From: an uncultured SAR116 cluster alpha proteobacterium
GTDB lineage: Bacteria; Pseudomonadota; Alphaproteobacteria; Puniceispirillales; Marisalimonadaceae
Direction: 5' to 3'
Assembly: GCA_902625215.1 (NCBI GenBank)
Contig: CACOAO010000007.1
Span: 1 to 64,000, forward strand
Length of the DNA stretch: 64,000 bases
Shown: piece by piece, positions 1 through 9,319 of the stretch
Layout: every line of letters starts with the position of its first letter
How positions within the stretch are numbered: the stretch's first letter is position 1
Position numbers and translations under genes: made by a program
The notes under the pieces: generated by a model
Told to the model about the DNA's origin: nothing
What the model saw: the letters and a program-made list of their open reading frames with translations, nothing else
The model's database searches: none

Positions 1-320
1 ATTGCTTGAGAATTTTCAACAGATACTTCAATAAAAATTTTTTTTATATTTAGTTCTTTCATTTTATTAATTATTAATGAACCGTAACGTTGTCTTTGAT
101 GTGATTTTATAATACCAATTGTTATAATTTCAACTTCGTCAATTACATGATAAAAACACACAAATCCTATAATTTTTTTAGTTGAAATTTTCCATGTTTT
201 AATTGAACCCTTATTTATATAATTTTTTAATTGGTCCCTAAAAATTTGTTCTTCAAAAAGACTCTTTTCAATTTTCATTAATTTTGAATATTCTTTTTTT
301 TTTACAGGCGATATATTCAT
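1..320 (-). CDS. rimI: Ribosomal-protein-alanine N-acetyltransferase RimI-like, C-terminal end beyond the window
   Basis: This is a partial GNAT acetyltransferase reading leftward off the window edge; about 106 residues are visible from the ATG at 320. The visible part contains a QRQRYGS segment, which fits the acetyl-CoA pyrophosphate loop (Q/RxxGxG/A) of GNAT enzymes, and further on EVSVENSQA, the usual 'E-V-x-x-x-N-x-x-A' block of RimI. RimI acetylates the N-terminal alanine of ribosomal protein S18; this role is inferred from family and neighbourhood. Its start codon overlaps the tsaB stop by one base (TAATG), so the two are translationally coupled, as tsaB-rimI pairs often are. Confidence 0.82.
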   Translation of the reverse strand, partial: MNISPVKKKEYSKLMKIEKSLFEEQIFRDQLKNYINKGSIKTWKISTKKIIGFVCFYHVIDEVEIITIGIIKSHQRQRYGSLIINKMKELNIKKIFIEVSVENSQA

Positions 321-1039
321 TATTTTATGTTAATTTGTGCGGGTCGCACGTAAACGGGTTTAAATTTGTTAGAAGCAAAATTAGTTTCATTAATAGTAAT
401 TTTATTTCTTATGAGATATAAAGCAAGTTTTCCAACCCCTAATGAGTCAGGATGTTGTTCCAATTTTTGGGAAATATTCAAGTTAATTAGTTTTTTTGCT
501 ACATTGTATTTATGTCCTATAAATAAGATATCTTTTAAAATTAGTTTGTTAACTACAAAATAATTATATAAATTTTCAATTTTTATACTATCAATATCAT
601 TATTAACAACGAATGGTATCGATTTATTTTTAATGTAATTTATCTTAAATGACTGTATAAATATGTCATCTGTTTTACTGTCAATAGAACTAACAATATA
701 GTTAAGTTTCAAATTTTTAGCTTCATCTAATACGGACATTGCTAAGCCAGCTAAAGAATTAATACCTATACTTTTGATGTGATTATGAGAAATTGTTATG
801 CCTAAACCAGTTGAGATTATTGTACGAATACCTGTAAAACTTCCCGGACCACATCCAATTGCTAAATAAGAAATATCGTTAAAAGATATCGAGTTATCTT
901 GTAAAAACATTTTGATTTTTGGAACAATAATCTCAGATAATTCTTTATTAAAATTTATAGTTCTATGATTAATGATATTATTATCATTGAATAATGTAAG
1001 CGACAATTGTGACGTGCTAGTTTGAATTGAAATAATCAT
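320..1039 (-). CDS. tsaB: tRNA threonylcarbamoyladenosine biosynthesis protein TsaB
   Basis: TsaB is the inactive ASKHA-fold partner of TsaD in the complex that makes N6-threonylcarbamoyladenosine at position 37 of ANN-decoding tRNAs in the cytoplasm. The 239-residue protein has the family's opening (M-I-I-S-I-Q-T-S-T) and the diagnostic GCGPGSFTG block at about residues 62-70, followed by IRTIISTGLG. Length is normal (about 220-240). It is followed by rimI with a one-base overlap. TsaD is not in this window. The upstream 100 bp separate it from a divergently transcribed deacetylase gene. The identification is secure from the motif. Confidence 0.93.
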   Translation of the reverse strand: MIISIQTSTSQLSLTLFNDNNIINHRTINFNKELSEIIVPKIKMFLQDNSISFNDISYLAIGCGPGSFTGIRTIISTGLGITISHNHIKSIGINSLAGLAMSVLDEAKNLKLNYIVSSIDSKTDDIFIQSFKINYIKNKSIPFVVNNDIDSIKIENLYNYFVVNKLILKDILFIGHKYNVAKKLINLNISQKLEQHPDSLGVGKLALYLIRNKITINETNFASNKFKPVYVRPAQINIK

Positions 1040-1089
1040 CGATTTCTTTTTTAATCATAAGAAAATGGTAGTAATTTGTTACATTAACA

Positions 1090-1095
1090 TATAAT
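1090..1095 (+). promoter_or_regulatory. Possible -10 element upstream of the polysaccharide deacetylase gene
   Basis: A perfect TATAAT hexamer lies 45 bp ahead of the deacetylase start. No good -35 at 16-18 bp spacing is visible, and in sequence this A+T-rich such hexamers arise by chance, so this is a weak call. Confidence 0.25.
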
Positions 1096-1139
1096 AAAGT
1101 AACTGATTATAAAATTAATATTTGATCTTTGAGGATAAA

Positions 1140-2165
1140 ATGAAAATACTAATTTCCTTTTTGTTTTTTATTATGCCTTCAATTTCATATTCTCAAATAA
1201 GTGAAAAAAATAAAGTTTTAAATGCAAATTATGCTTCTTTTATAATGTACCATCGATTTGGGGATAGTAGATATCCGTCAACAAATATAAAAAAAGGACA
1301 ATTTATTGAACACATTAATGAATTATTAAAACCTAAATACAACGTAATAGGTATAGAAAAGGCTCTTCTTGCAATTAACAATATTGAGTTAGTAAAAGAT
1401 CGGTCAGTTGTCATTACAATTGATGACGCATATTCATCAGTATACAAATATGCGTGGCCAATATTTAAAAAATACAATCTGCCTTTTACTCTATTCATTT
1501 CAACTGATGTAATTGATAACAAAACACCAGGATATATGAGTTGGGAAGAAATTAGAACCTTAAGAGATAACGGTGTTACTATTGGTAGTCAAACTAAGTC
1601 GCACCCACACATGTTTAAAATGAGTAAAGAAAAGGTAAAAGAAGAATTATCAATTTCTAACAAGAGATTTATTGATGAAATTGGAAGTGCACCCAAAGTA
1701 TTTGCTTATCCATATGGAGAGTATAATTTAGAAGTTTTGGAACAAGTAAAGCTACACGGATTTGTTGCAGCCTTTGGTCAACATTCCGGAGTAGCTCATA
1801 AGAGTTTAGGTATGTATGAACTGCCGAGGTTTGCAATGAATGAAAAATATGGGGGTATGGAGAGGTTTTTACTCGCTGTGAACGCCTTACCTATGCCAAT
1901 ATCTGATCTTTCACCTCAAAATCCAGTTATTTCAATGAATCCACCATCATATGGATTTACGCTTTCTAACAAAATTGAACCAAAAAATGCTGTAAGATGC
2001 TTTGCCAATAATGGTTTGAAAGTTAATACTAAAAGATTAGGTAAAAACAGAATTGAAGTAAGGTTAAGTGGTCCTTTTTTAAAAGGAAGAGGTAGAATAA
2101 ATTGTACTATGGCAGGTAAGGAAAATAGATGGCGTTGGCTTGGAAGACAATTTATAATTAACTAA
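1140..2165 (+). CDS. Secreted polysaccharide deacetylase (NodB-like) family protein
   Basis: This is a predicted exported carbohydrate esterase of the NodB/polysaccharide-deacetylase superfamily. The ATG at 1140 is preferred because a GAGG lies just upstream and it begins directly with a signal peptide (MKILISFLFFIMPSISYS); an in-frame TTG at 1122 exists. The NodB domain spans about residues 35-220, with the TIDD catalytic/metal motif at D95-D96. The second metal motif reads GSQTKSHPHM, with Gln151 where many relatives have His, while His155 and His157 remain. A C-terminal 80-residue tail ends in an R-W-R-W-L-G-R-Q-F segment that I associate with an alphaproteobacterial subgroup. The gene stands alone on the plus strand and overlaps the 3' end of the next gene by 4 bp. 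Substrate is unknown. Confidence 0.82.
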   Translation: MKILISFLFFIMPSISYSQISEKNKVLNANYASFIMYHRFGDSRYPSTNIKKGQFIEHINELLKPKYNVIGIEKALLAINNIELVKDRSVVITIDDAYSSVYKYAWPIFKKYNLPFTLFISTDVIDNKTPGYMSWEEIRTLRDNGVTIGSQTKSHPHMFKMSKEKVKEELSISNKRFIDEIGSAPKVFAYPYGEYNLEVLEQVKLHGFVAAFGQHSGVAHKSLGMYELPRFAMNEKYGGMERFLLAVNALPMPISDLSPQNPVISMNPPSYGFTLSNKIEPKNAVRCFANNGLKVNTKRLGKNRIEVRLSGPFLKGRGRINCTMAGKENRWRWLGRQFIIN

Positions 2166-3136
2166 AAAACTACTAGCTTGGAGTTTGCATACCTACTCAA
2201 TTGATTTCTTTTAATCATATCTTTTACTTTAGTAACATATTGGAAACCAATTTCTGCATATTTTTCAAGAAAATTTGCAACATCAATTCCTCTAACATTT
2301 TTATTCAATTTATATTGTGAAGATCTAAAGTTTCGTAAGCCCTCATAAGCTGGATGCGTGTTTAAATTTAAAATGTATGAGTTAACAGAGTCTAATAAGC
2401 TATCAAAGTTTTTAACTGAAAAGTTCGCATCTAAATTTTCTTTCGGCTTTATTCCATCATTATTTTTCCATGTCCATTGACCAAAAAGTGCATTTCCTTC
2501 TTGAGCAAATCTAGATGACCCCCAACCGCTTTCAATTATTGATTGTGCTAAAATAATTGAGACAGGTATAGTATCAATTTTTTTTAATAATTCTAATTTA
2601 ATCCGTTTCAATTTTAATCTGTTAAGACTACTAAAATTAATATCTTTGAAATTTTGAATTTTATATTTTTTTGAAAAATGTTCTATTTGATAAATATTAT
2701 TTGATGAAAACGCTTTTTTCATCATATTTCTTTCTTCTATAACTAATTCATTTCCTCTTAAAGCTATAGGTAATAAAATAGATATGAATACAGATTTTTT
2801 ATTATTTGTTTCATATTTACTAATATTTTTTGGAACATAAGGAAAATACATGCGTGGAATTGGAACATTATTTTTAACATTATTTAAAATAATCTTAGAC
2901 CATCTAAGCACTGTAGTTTGATCATTAAATTGATCTGAGGATAGGTAATTATTATTAGAATGAAATTTATTTAACCTGTTTATGCTGACCACGGCATTAC
3001 TAAAATTATTTTTTATAACTTTAAAATTAAATTTTGGTTGCGGCACACTCCAAAAGTTTGGTCCCAGAAAGCCAATTAAAAAAAATAGGAAAATAGTTAT
3101 TAGAAACAAAACTTCATAGTAATGACGTAAACTCAT
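2162..3136 (-). CDS. Bax-type N-acetylglucosaminidase (GH73-like), membrane anchored
   Basis: The protein has an N-terminal transmembrane segment (about residues 7-25), a spacer, and a C-terminal glucosaminidase domain of the Bax/FlgJ (GH73) type. The diagnostic block is AQSIIESGWGSSRF at about residues 197-210, with Glu202 as the expected catalytic acid, followed by NALFGQWTW. This family cleaves the glycan strands of peptidoglycan on the outer face of the inner membrane. Length (324) is close to that of Bax. It is followed by nothing on the same strand until tsaB, with the deacetylase gene inserted in opposite orientation. The cell-wall role is inferred from family membership. Confidence 0.85.
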   Translation of the reverse strand: MSLRHYYEVLFLITIFLFFLIGFLGPNFWSVPQPKFNFKVIKNNFSNAVVSINRLNKFHSNNNYLSSDQFNDQTTVLRWSKIILNNVKNNVPIPRMYFPYVPKNISKYETNNKKSVFISILLPIALRGNELVIEERNMMKKAFSSNNIYQIEHFSKKYKIQNFKDINFSSLNRLKLKRIKLELLKKIDTIPVSIILAQSIIESGWGSSRFAQEGNALFGQWTWKNNDGIKPKENLDANFSVKNFDSLLDSVNSYILNLNTHPAYEGLRNFRSSQYKLNKNVRGIDVANFLEKYAEIGFQYVTKVKDMIKRNQLSRYANSKLVVF

Positions 3137-3164
3137 AATATAAATTTTTTGCCCATTAAATTTT

Positions 3165-3722
3165 TTATAATTCTGCAGCTTTTACTTCTGTAACTTCTGG
3201 AATATAATGTCTTAGCATATTTTCAATACCCATTTTCAGGGTAGCTGTACTTGATGGACATCCAGCGCACGCTCCTTTCATTTGAAGAGTGACAACACCT
3301 GATTCAAAAGAGCAAAATGTAATATCCCCTCCATCCATTGCTACAGCTGGTCTAACACGAGTTTCTAACAAATCTTTGATTTGCTTTATAGTTTCTGTAT
3401 CTTCAGCGTTGTTGGCTTCTGAGATTATGTCATCAACTAAATTAATCGCAGGAAGTCCACTGGAGTAATGCTCCATAATTCCTGTTAATATGGATGGCTT
3501 TAGATTATTCCAATCTAATTGAGGATCTTTTGTAACAGAGATAAAATCAGTTGCTAAAAAAACTCTACTAACTCCCTCAATTTCGAATAGTCTTGAAGCC
3601 AAAGGTGAATTTGATGCGACCTCTTTGTTTACAAAATCTGCATTACCTGTTTTAAGGATAATATTACCAGGAATAAATTTTAATGTATCTGGATTTGGTG
3701 TATCTTCAGTTTGAATAAACAT
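3165..3722 (-). CDS. NifU/Nfu-type iron-sulfur cluster carrier protein
   Basis: This 185-residue protein combines an Nfu N-terminal domain (opening MFIQTEDTPNP, about residues 1-90) with a C-terminal NifU domain carrying the cluster-binding CAGC motif (C152 and C155). It matches the alphaproteobacterial/mitochondrial Nfu (HIRIP5, NFU1) architecture. It delivers 4Fe-4S clusters to target apoproteins in the cytoplasm. The gene lies between trpS and bax on the same strand, in the commonly seen trpS-nfu-tsaB-rimI neighbourhood. It is sometimes labelled nfuA, but that symbol belongs to a protein with a different N-terminal domain, so I leave the symbol empty. Confidence 0.93.
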   Translation of the reverse strand: MFIQTEDTPNPDTLKFIPGNIILKTGNADFVNKEVASNSPLASRLFEIEGVSRVFLATDFISVTKDPQLDWNNLKPSILTGIMEHYSSGLPAINLVDDIISEANNAEDTETIKQIKDLLETRVRPAVAMDGGDITFCSFESGVVTLQMKGACAGCPSSTATLKMGIENMLRHYIPEVTEVKAAEL

Positions 3723-3778
3723 AGTTAAACTCCTTATAATTAAATAAGCATAATTTATTAAATTTCTATAAGATAAAC

Positions 3779-4813
3779 TTATATTACAAAGCCTATCAAT
3801 TCTTTTACATGTTTTAATACAGGTTTGGCAATTTTCCTAGCATTGTCTGCTCCATCTCGTAATATTTTTTCAATTTCTGCAGTATTGTCTAATAACTTTC
3901 TCATTTCAGATGAAATTGGGTTTAATGTTTCAATAGCCAAGTCAATTAGCTCAGGTTTAAAAGAAGAGAAACCTTTACCACTAAATTGACTCAGAGTTTG
4001 ATCGATTGTTTGGTTTGACAGTGAGGCATAAATATTTAATAAATTTAAGGCTTCCGGTCTTTCATTAAGATCTTTTATTGTTTCAGGTAAAGGATAGGGA
4101 TCGGTTTTAGCTTTTTTAATTTTATATGCAATTTCTTCTTTTGTGTCAGTCAAGTTTATTCTAGATGCATCGGATGAATCAGATTTACTCATTTTTTTTG
4201 TTCCATCTCTAAGACTCATAACACGTGTTGCTTGACCAAAAATTTGTGGTTCAGGTAAAGTAAAAAAATCTTTGTCATTATCATTTGAAAACATATTGTT
4301 AAAAGAAGAAGCGATATCTCTTGCTAATTCAATATGTTGCTTCTGATCTTCCCCAACAGGAACATGAGTGGCTTTATACAATAAAATATCCGCTGCCATT
4401 AAAACTGGGTATCCATACAAACCAACAGTTGCATTTTCTCTGTTTTTGCCCGCTTTTTCCTTAAATTGTGTCATTCTATTTAACCATCCTATTCTGCAAA
4501 CACAGTTGAATATCCAAGCTAACTCTGCATGTTCTTTCACAGAAGATTGATTAAATACAATTGAATTTTTTGGATCTATACCAGATGCAATAATTGCTGC
4601 TGTTACTTCATGAGTAGAAGATTTGAGCTCTGAAGGTTTTTGAGGTACTGTTATTGCATGCAGATCTACGATTGAAAATATTGAAAAAATATCACTTTGA
4701 AGATTTACCCAATTTTTTATTGCCCCTAAATAATTGCCCAAATGTAAATTACCAGTTGGTTGTATTCCTGAAAATATTCTATTTTTACTCTTTGTTAATT
4801 GAGAATTTATCAT
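3779..4813 (-). CDS. trpS: Tryptophan--tRNA ligase
   Basis: TrpS charges tRNA-Trp with tryptophan using ATP in the cytoplasm. Both class I signature motifs are visible: the HIGH-like HLGN at residues 24-27 (within [13 protein letters not shown]) and KMSKS near residue 208, followed by [11 protein letters not shown]. The central GEDQKQH segment typical of bacterial TrpS is present. Length 344 is normal for the family. It is the next gene after murJ, 4 bp downstream, so murJ-trpS are probably cotranscribed. Confidence 0.97.
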   Translation of the reverse strand: MINSQLTKSKNRIFSGIQPTGNLHLGNYLGAIKNWVNLQSDIFSIFSIVDLHAITVPQKPSELKSSTHEVTAAIIASGIDPKNSIVFNQSSVKEHAELAWIFNCVCRIGWLNRMTQFKEKAGKNRENATVGLYGYPVLMAADILLYKATHVPVGEDQKQHIELARDIASSFNNMFSNDNDKDFFTLPEPQIFGQATRVMSLRDGTKKMSKSDSSDASRINLTDTKEEIAYKIKKAKTDPYPLPETIKDLNERPEALNLLNIYASLSNQTIDQTLSQFSGKGFSSFKPELIDLAIETLNPISSEMRKLLDNTAEIEKILRDGADNARKIAKPVLKHVKELIGFVI

Positions 4814-4817
4814 ATTT

Positions 4818-6452
4818 TTATTTTTCTTTCTTTAATTTCAAAAATATAGAACGATATATTTCTCGTGGAATATATCTAAATATCCAAGCTGTCAAAATAT
4901 ACATAGAAAAACCAAGTACACACAAACAAGCTAATATAAAAGTTGCGTCTAATTTATTATTCTCTAATGCGTTTTGAACTAATTTCATACTTAAAATCAT
5001 TATACAAGAAATAAATGCGATTTTTAGACCATAAATAATAACTGAAAATAAATTTAATTCTTCTTCTTTTAATGAAAATTTAGGCTTTTTAATTCTTCCA
5101 GATTTTACTAGAAGAGTTGTATAAATTATTGTTCCTATCCAAGATACAATTGAAGTAGCTAAAGCAATTCCAAAATGCTTGAGAAAATACATTAAACTTA
5201 GAGATAAAATTATGTTTATAATTAACAGTATTAAGCCTATATACATTGGGGTTTTTGTGTTACCTTCCGCCAAAAATGCTGGTTGACAAGATTTAAGCAT
5301 AATGAAAGCAGGAACTCCAAATGCATATGCTAATAATGCATGAGAAGTTTGAATTGTGTGTTGAGTACTAAACTCACCTCTCTCAAATAACACATTTATC
5401 AATAGATCACTAAAGTTAATAAACACAAATGCAGAAGGAACTGAAAAAAACAAGCCAATCTTTAATGAAATAATTACTTCTTTGGAAAATTGATTAGCAT
5501 CTTTATTTGCATTTGACTTTGAAAGTGATGTTAAAAGTGTTGTGCCAAGAGCAATACCAATTATACCCAATGGTAACTGAGCAATTCGGTCAGCAAAATA
5601 AAGATAGGAAATAGATCCAAATCCAAGTAAACTTGCTAAAATTGTATCGACTAATAGGTTTATTTGTAAAATGCCACCACCAAATGCAGCTGGTAAAAAT
5701 TTTTTCCAAGTTTGGCTTAATTGAAATTGTATTTGACTGTTTTTGTCACTACGACGAATAAATTTTTCTGTATTTTTAACATCGAAAATTTTAAGTTTTT
5801 TTATCATTGTTGAAATAAATATAATTTGAATTAAACCTCCAAAAATAATCGAAATTGCAAGGGGCAAAGATTTAATAGTCCAATAATCGTTTATAAAAAA
5901 ACATCCCAGTATAATACTTGAGTTTAAAATTGTTGGTGTAAATGCTAAAATCCAAAATTTTCCTGAGACGTTAGTTACAACTCCTAGCAAGGCTACAATT
6001 GAAATCAATGGCATAAAAATTATTGTTATTCTCGAGAGTGTAATTATTTGATTTATAACATCTTCGTTATTAAGAAATCCAGGAGCTAAGAATTGAATTA
6101 AAAATGGCATAATAATTTGAAAAATTATCATTAAAATAATTAATGATATAACAACTTTGTGTAAAACATTTTTGAAATAAATAAAAGCTAAAACTTCACC
6201 GGTTTGTATTTTTAATTTAGAATAGATTGGCAAAACTGCAGAAGTAAGGGCTCCTTCAGCTGTAATTCTTCTAAATAGATTTGGTAACTTAAAGGCTATT
6301 AAAAATATATCTGAAAAAATACCTGCACCTAAAAAAGCTGCAATAAAAATATCTCTTAAAAAACCAGATAAACGACTTATAATTGTAAAGAAAGCAGTTT
6401 GGGTAAATCCTCTTATCAAAAAAGATGTTTTATTTTTTTTTAGATTCCTCAT
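4818..6452 (-). CDS. murJ: Lipid II flippase MurJ (MviN)
   Basis: MurJ moves the lipid-linked peptidoglycan precursor lipid II across the inner membrane. The 544-residue sequence is almost wholly hydrophobic with roughly 14 predicted membrane spans and carries the family hallmarks near the N terminus ([19 protein letters not shown]) and the [16 protein letters not shown] block near residue 60, plus the [19 protein letters not shown] segment in the middle. It starts inside the glnD stop (ATGA, 6449-6452), indicating translational coupling. The glnD-murJ-trpS order is common in alphaproteobacteria. Confidence 0.96.
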   Translation of the reverse strand: MRNLKKNKTSFLIRGFTQTAFFTIISRLSGFLRDIFIAAFLGAGIFSDIFLIAFKLPNLFRRITAEGALTSAVLPIYSKLKIQTGEVLAFIYFKNVLHKVVISLIILMIIFQIIMPFLIQFLAPGFLNNEDVINQIITLSRITIIFMPLISIVALLGVVTNVSGKFWILAFTPTILNSSIILGCFFINDYWTIKSLPLAISIIFGGLIQIIFISTMIKKLKIFDVKNTEKFIRRSDKNSQIQFQLSQTWKKFLPAAFGGGILQINLLVDTILASLLGFGSISYLYFADRIAQLPLGIIGIALGTTLLTSLSKSNANKDANQFSKEVIISLKIGLFFSVPSAFVFINFSDLLINVLFERGEFSTQHTIQTSHALLAYAFGVPAFIMLKSCQPAFLAEGNTKTPMYIGLILLIINIILSLSLMYFLKHFGIALATSIVSWIGTIIYTTLLVKSGRIKKPKFSLKEEELNLFSVIIYGLKIAFISCIMILSMKLVQNALENNKLDATFILACLCVLGFSMYILTAWIFRYIPREIYRSIFLKLKKEK

Positions 6453-9319
6453 GAGATTGATTTATTCAGTAAATATTTTTCCTCTAATATTTTTAAAATT
6501 GAATTCTTTATTTTCTCTATTGTTCTTTCATCATAAACTTTAGAACCAAATGCATTTTTAATATAAAAAATATCTACAACTCTATCGCCATATGTAGAAA
6601 CAGATGCTGTGTTTATTTGGACACCTAAACTTGTTAAAGTTTTTGTAATTTTATATAAAACTCCAGGGGCATTTTTGCATTTAACATCTAAAATAGTAAA
6701 TTTTTCACTTTTTTTATTATCAAATTTTATTCTTACAGGAGCTTTTACAGCTCTAAAACGTGCTGGAATTTCTTCCCATTTTTTATGTAATGCTTTTTCT
6801 ATATTAAAGTTTCCTTCCAGACCTAAGGAGATAGTTTTTATTAGTTTTTTTCTAAGATAATCTTCAGTAATTGGTTTTTTATCCTTGTTTTGAATAAAGA
6901 ATGTATCTAAAGCATATCCATCAGATCTTGTAATAATTTTAGCACTTACGACATCATAACCAGATGCAGCTACTAAGCCAGATATAAGAGAAAATAAACC
7001 ATGATGATCCGGCGCAATAACAATTAGCTCAGTCGCTTGCAAATCACTTCCATCAGAAACATAAATCTTAAATTTCTTTTTGTGCTGCTCCATTTCTTTA
7101 AAAAGATAGTAGTGATTTAAAATTGTCTGCAAATTGAATATTTCCCAGTAATTTTTATAATAATTTTGGCAGTATTGTTTTACCACTGCGTCATCAATTC
7201 CATTGTTTAATAAATCACTTTTAAATAATTGCTTAGTTGTTTCAATGCTTTCAATTATATTTTTTTCTACAAAATTACTTCTTTGAAGAATATCAAGAGA
7301 CTTTATATACAAGTCTGAAATAAGGGCACCTTTCCAATCGTTCCAAATCTCTGGCCCAACACCTTTAATATCTGCTACAGTCAAAACTAATAATAATTTT
7401 AATTTTTCAACGGTTTTTATATTATCAGCAAAATCTTTTATGATTTTTGGGTCACTTAATTCATATCTGAAGGCTGTTTTACTCAACAACAAATGATTAA
7501 ATACTAACCATTTTACAATATATGTTTCATCTTTACTTAAACCCAGTCTATGACAAACAGTTGATGCGATTCTTGAGCCATTTACAGAATGGTCTCCTTT
7601 TTTCCCTTTTGCAATATCATGAAGTAACATTGCGACAAACAGACATTTATAAGAACTTATTTCAAGTATTACCTTACTAGCGAGAGGAGCGAAGCTTTTA
7701 AATTTTCCGTTTTTCAAGGAATGTAAATTTGAAATAGTAAAAATTGTATGTTCGTCAACTGTATAAGAGTGATACATATCAAATTGCATTAGACAAACAA
7801 TTTTTTGAAATTCAGGAATAAATTTACCTAATACATTAGATTCATTCATTAGCCTTAATGTTCTTGTTGAATCTTGCTCGCTTGTTAAAATATCCAAAAA
7901 CATCTTATTGGCCTCATAATCATGCCTGACTTCAGTACCAATTAGCTTTGTTAAACTATTAACTAGTCTCAATGTCACAGGATGTATGTCTATATTTTTT
8001 TTATGAGAAGTAAAAAAGAGTCTGATTATATTTACAGGGTTTTCAATCAATATTTTTTTATCTTTTATATATAAACGGCCCAATTCAATACTAAACGGAT
8101 TTACATTTTCACTTTTTTTAAAACTTAAAAAACTTAATCTCAATGGCTTGTTAAACTCTGTTTCAATAGCTGCACAAAATATTCTTGTTAGATTTCCAAC
8201 TGTCTTTGTAGCCAGAAAGTATCTTTTCATAAACCTTTCAACATTTATATGAGTAATAGTATTTTTAAAATTCATGCTTTTAGCAATTTCTAATTGTGCA
8301 TCCATTGCTAATCTATCATCTTCTCTTTCAGCTCTATAATGAAGGTGACATCTTACTGAAAGCAAAAAGCGTTGTGCATCAGCAAAAACCACGGCCTCAT
8401 TTTTAGATAAAGCGCCCATTTTAATTAACTTAGATATAGAATCGACCTTATAAGCAAATTTTAGAATCCAAATTAAAGTATGAAGGTCTCTTAATCCACC
8501 TTTGCCATCTTTAACATTAGGTTCAACAACATAACGAGATCCTCCAAACTTTTTATGCCTTAAATCAGATTCTTCTAATTTTGCCTTTACAAAATTTAAC
8601 GTTTTCGTATTTGCAATGTAAGCATTAAATTTAGTATTTAGTAAATCAAATATGTGTTCATTACCTGCTATGAACCTTTTTTCCAACAAACTTGTCGATA
8701 TGGTTAGATCTAACTTACTTTTTTTTATGCATTCTAAAATAGTTCTAGTAGAATGACCAACCTTGTACCCTAGATCCCATAATACATAAAGAATTAATTG
8801 AATAAGATCTTCAATATTTTTAGTTTCATTTTTATTTAAATCATCCGGAATAAGAAATAATAAATCTAAATCAGAATGAGGTGCAAGCTCACCTCTACCA
8901 TATCCTCCAACAGCTATAATTGATAATTTATAATTTATATTTCCAAAAACATGTTGATGAGCGTTATTTATAATTTCTGTTAACATACTATCTATTAAAA
9001 TTACATTTAAGCCAACATTCAAAGAACCATCAGATGTCTTTAAAAATTCTTGTTTTATTTTTTTCTTAAGTTGATCAAGTTGTTTTTTTAAATTATTAAA
9101 AAGCAGTTCTTTAAAAACTTTTGAATCTTTATGTTTAGTTTTTATATTTTTGAATACATATAATTTCTTTCCATTTTTTTTAGCGTAGGTTACCGGTTCC
9201 ATACTTTGGAACCATGTTGCGCTAGTATCAATATTTTCTAATTCATAAGTATTATTTGAGTCATTTGACTTAGGTTTCTTAAAAAATGAAAACTTATTTT
9301 TTAAATTTACTTTTACCAT
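6449..9319 (-). CDS. glnD: [Protein-PII] uridylyltransferase / uridylyl-removing enzyme
   Basis: GlnD senses glutamine and reversibly uridylylates PII signal proteins, setting nitrogen assimilation. The 956-residue protein has the complete architecture: nucleotidyltransferase domain with GGYGRGELAPHSDLDLLF at about residues 138-156 (catalytic D150 and D152), central uridylyl-removing HD domain with LLHDIAKG near residue 566, and two C-terminal ACT domains (about 765-845 and 876-950) that bind glutamine. The presence of an intact GlnD is notable because some streamlined marine alphaproteobacteria have lost it. The gene begins 26 bp inside the 3' end of mutS, and its stop overlaps the murJ start. 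Confidence 0.96.
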   Translation of the reverse strand: MVKVNLKNKFSFFKKPKSNDSNNTYELENIDTSATWFQSMEPVTYAKKNGKKLYVFKNIKTKHKDSKVFKELLFNNLKKQLDQLKKKIKQEFLKTSDGSLNVGLNVILIDSMLTEIINNAHQHVFGNINYKLSIIAVGGYGRGELAPHSDLDLLFLIPDDLNKNETKNIEDLIQLILYVLWDLGYKVGHSTRTILECIKKSKLDLTISTSLLEKRFIAGNEHIFDLLNTKFNAYIANTKTLNFVKAKLEESDLRHKKFGGSRYVVEPNVKDGKGGLRDLHTLIWILKFAYKVDSISKLIKMGALSKNEAVVFADAQRFLLSVRCHLHYRAEREDDRLAMDAQLEIAKSMNFKNTITHINVERFMKRYFLATKTVGNLTRIFCAAIETEFNKPLRLSFLSFKKSENVNPFSIELGRLYIKDKKILIENPVNIIRLFFTSHKKNIDIHPVTLRLVNSLTKLIGTEVRHDYEANKMFLDILTSEQDSTRTLRLMNESNVLGKFIPEFQKIVCLMQFDMYHSYTVDEHTIFTISNLHSLKNGKFKSFAPLASKVILEISSYKCLFVAMLLHDIAKGKKGDHSVNGSRIASTVCHRLGLSKDETYIVKWLVFNHLLLSKTAFRYELSDPKIIKDFADNIKTVEKLKLLLVLTVADIKGVGPEIWNDWKGALISDLYIKSLDILQRSNFVEKNIIESIETTKQLFKSDLLNNGIDDAVVKQYCQNYYKNYWEIFNLQTILNHYYLFKEMEQHKKKFKIYVSDGSDLQATELIVIAPDHHGLFSLISGLVAASGYDVVSAKIITRSDGYALDTFFIQNKDKKPITEDYLRKKLIKTISLGLEGNFNIEKALHKKWEEIPARFRAVKAPVRIKFDNKKSEKFTILDVKCKNAPGVLYKITKTLTSLGVQINTASVSTYGDRVVDIFYIKNAFGSKVYDERTIEKIKNSILKILEEKYLLNKSIS

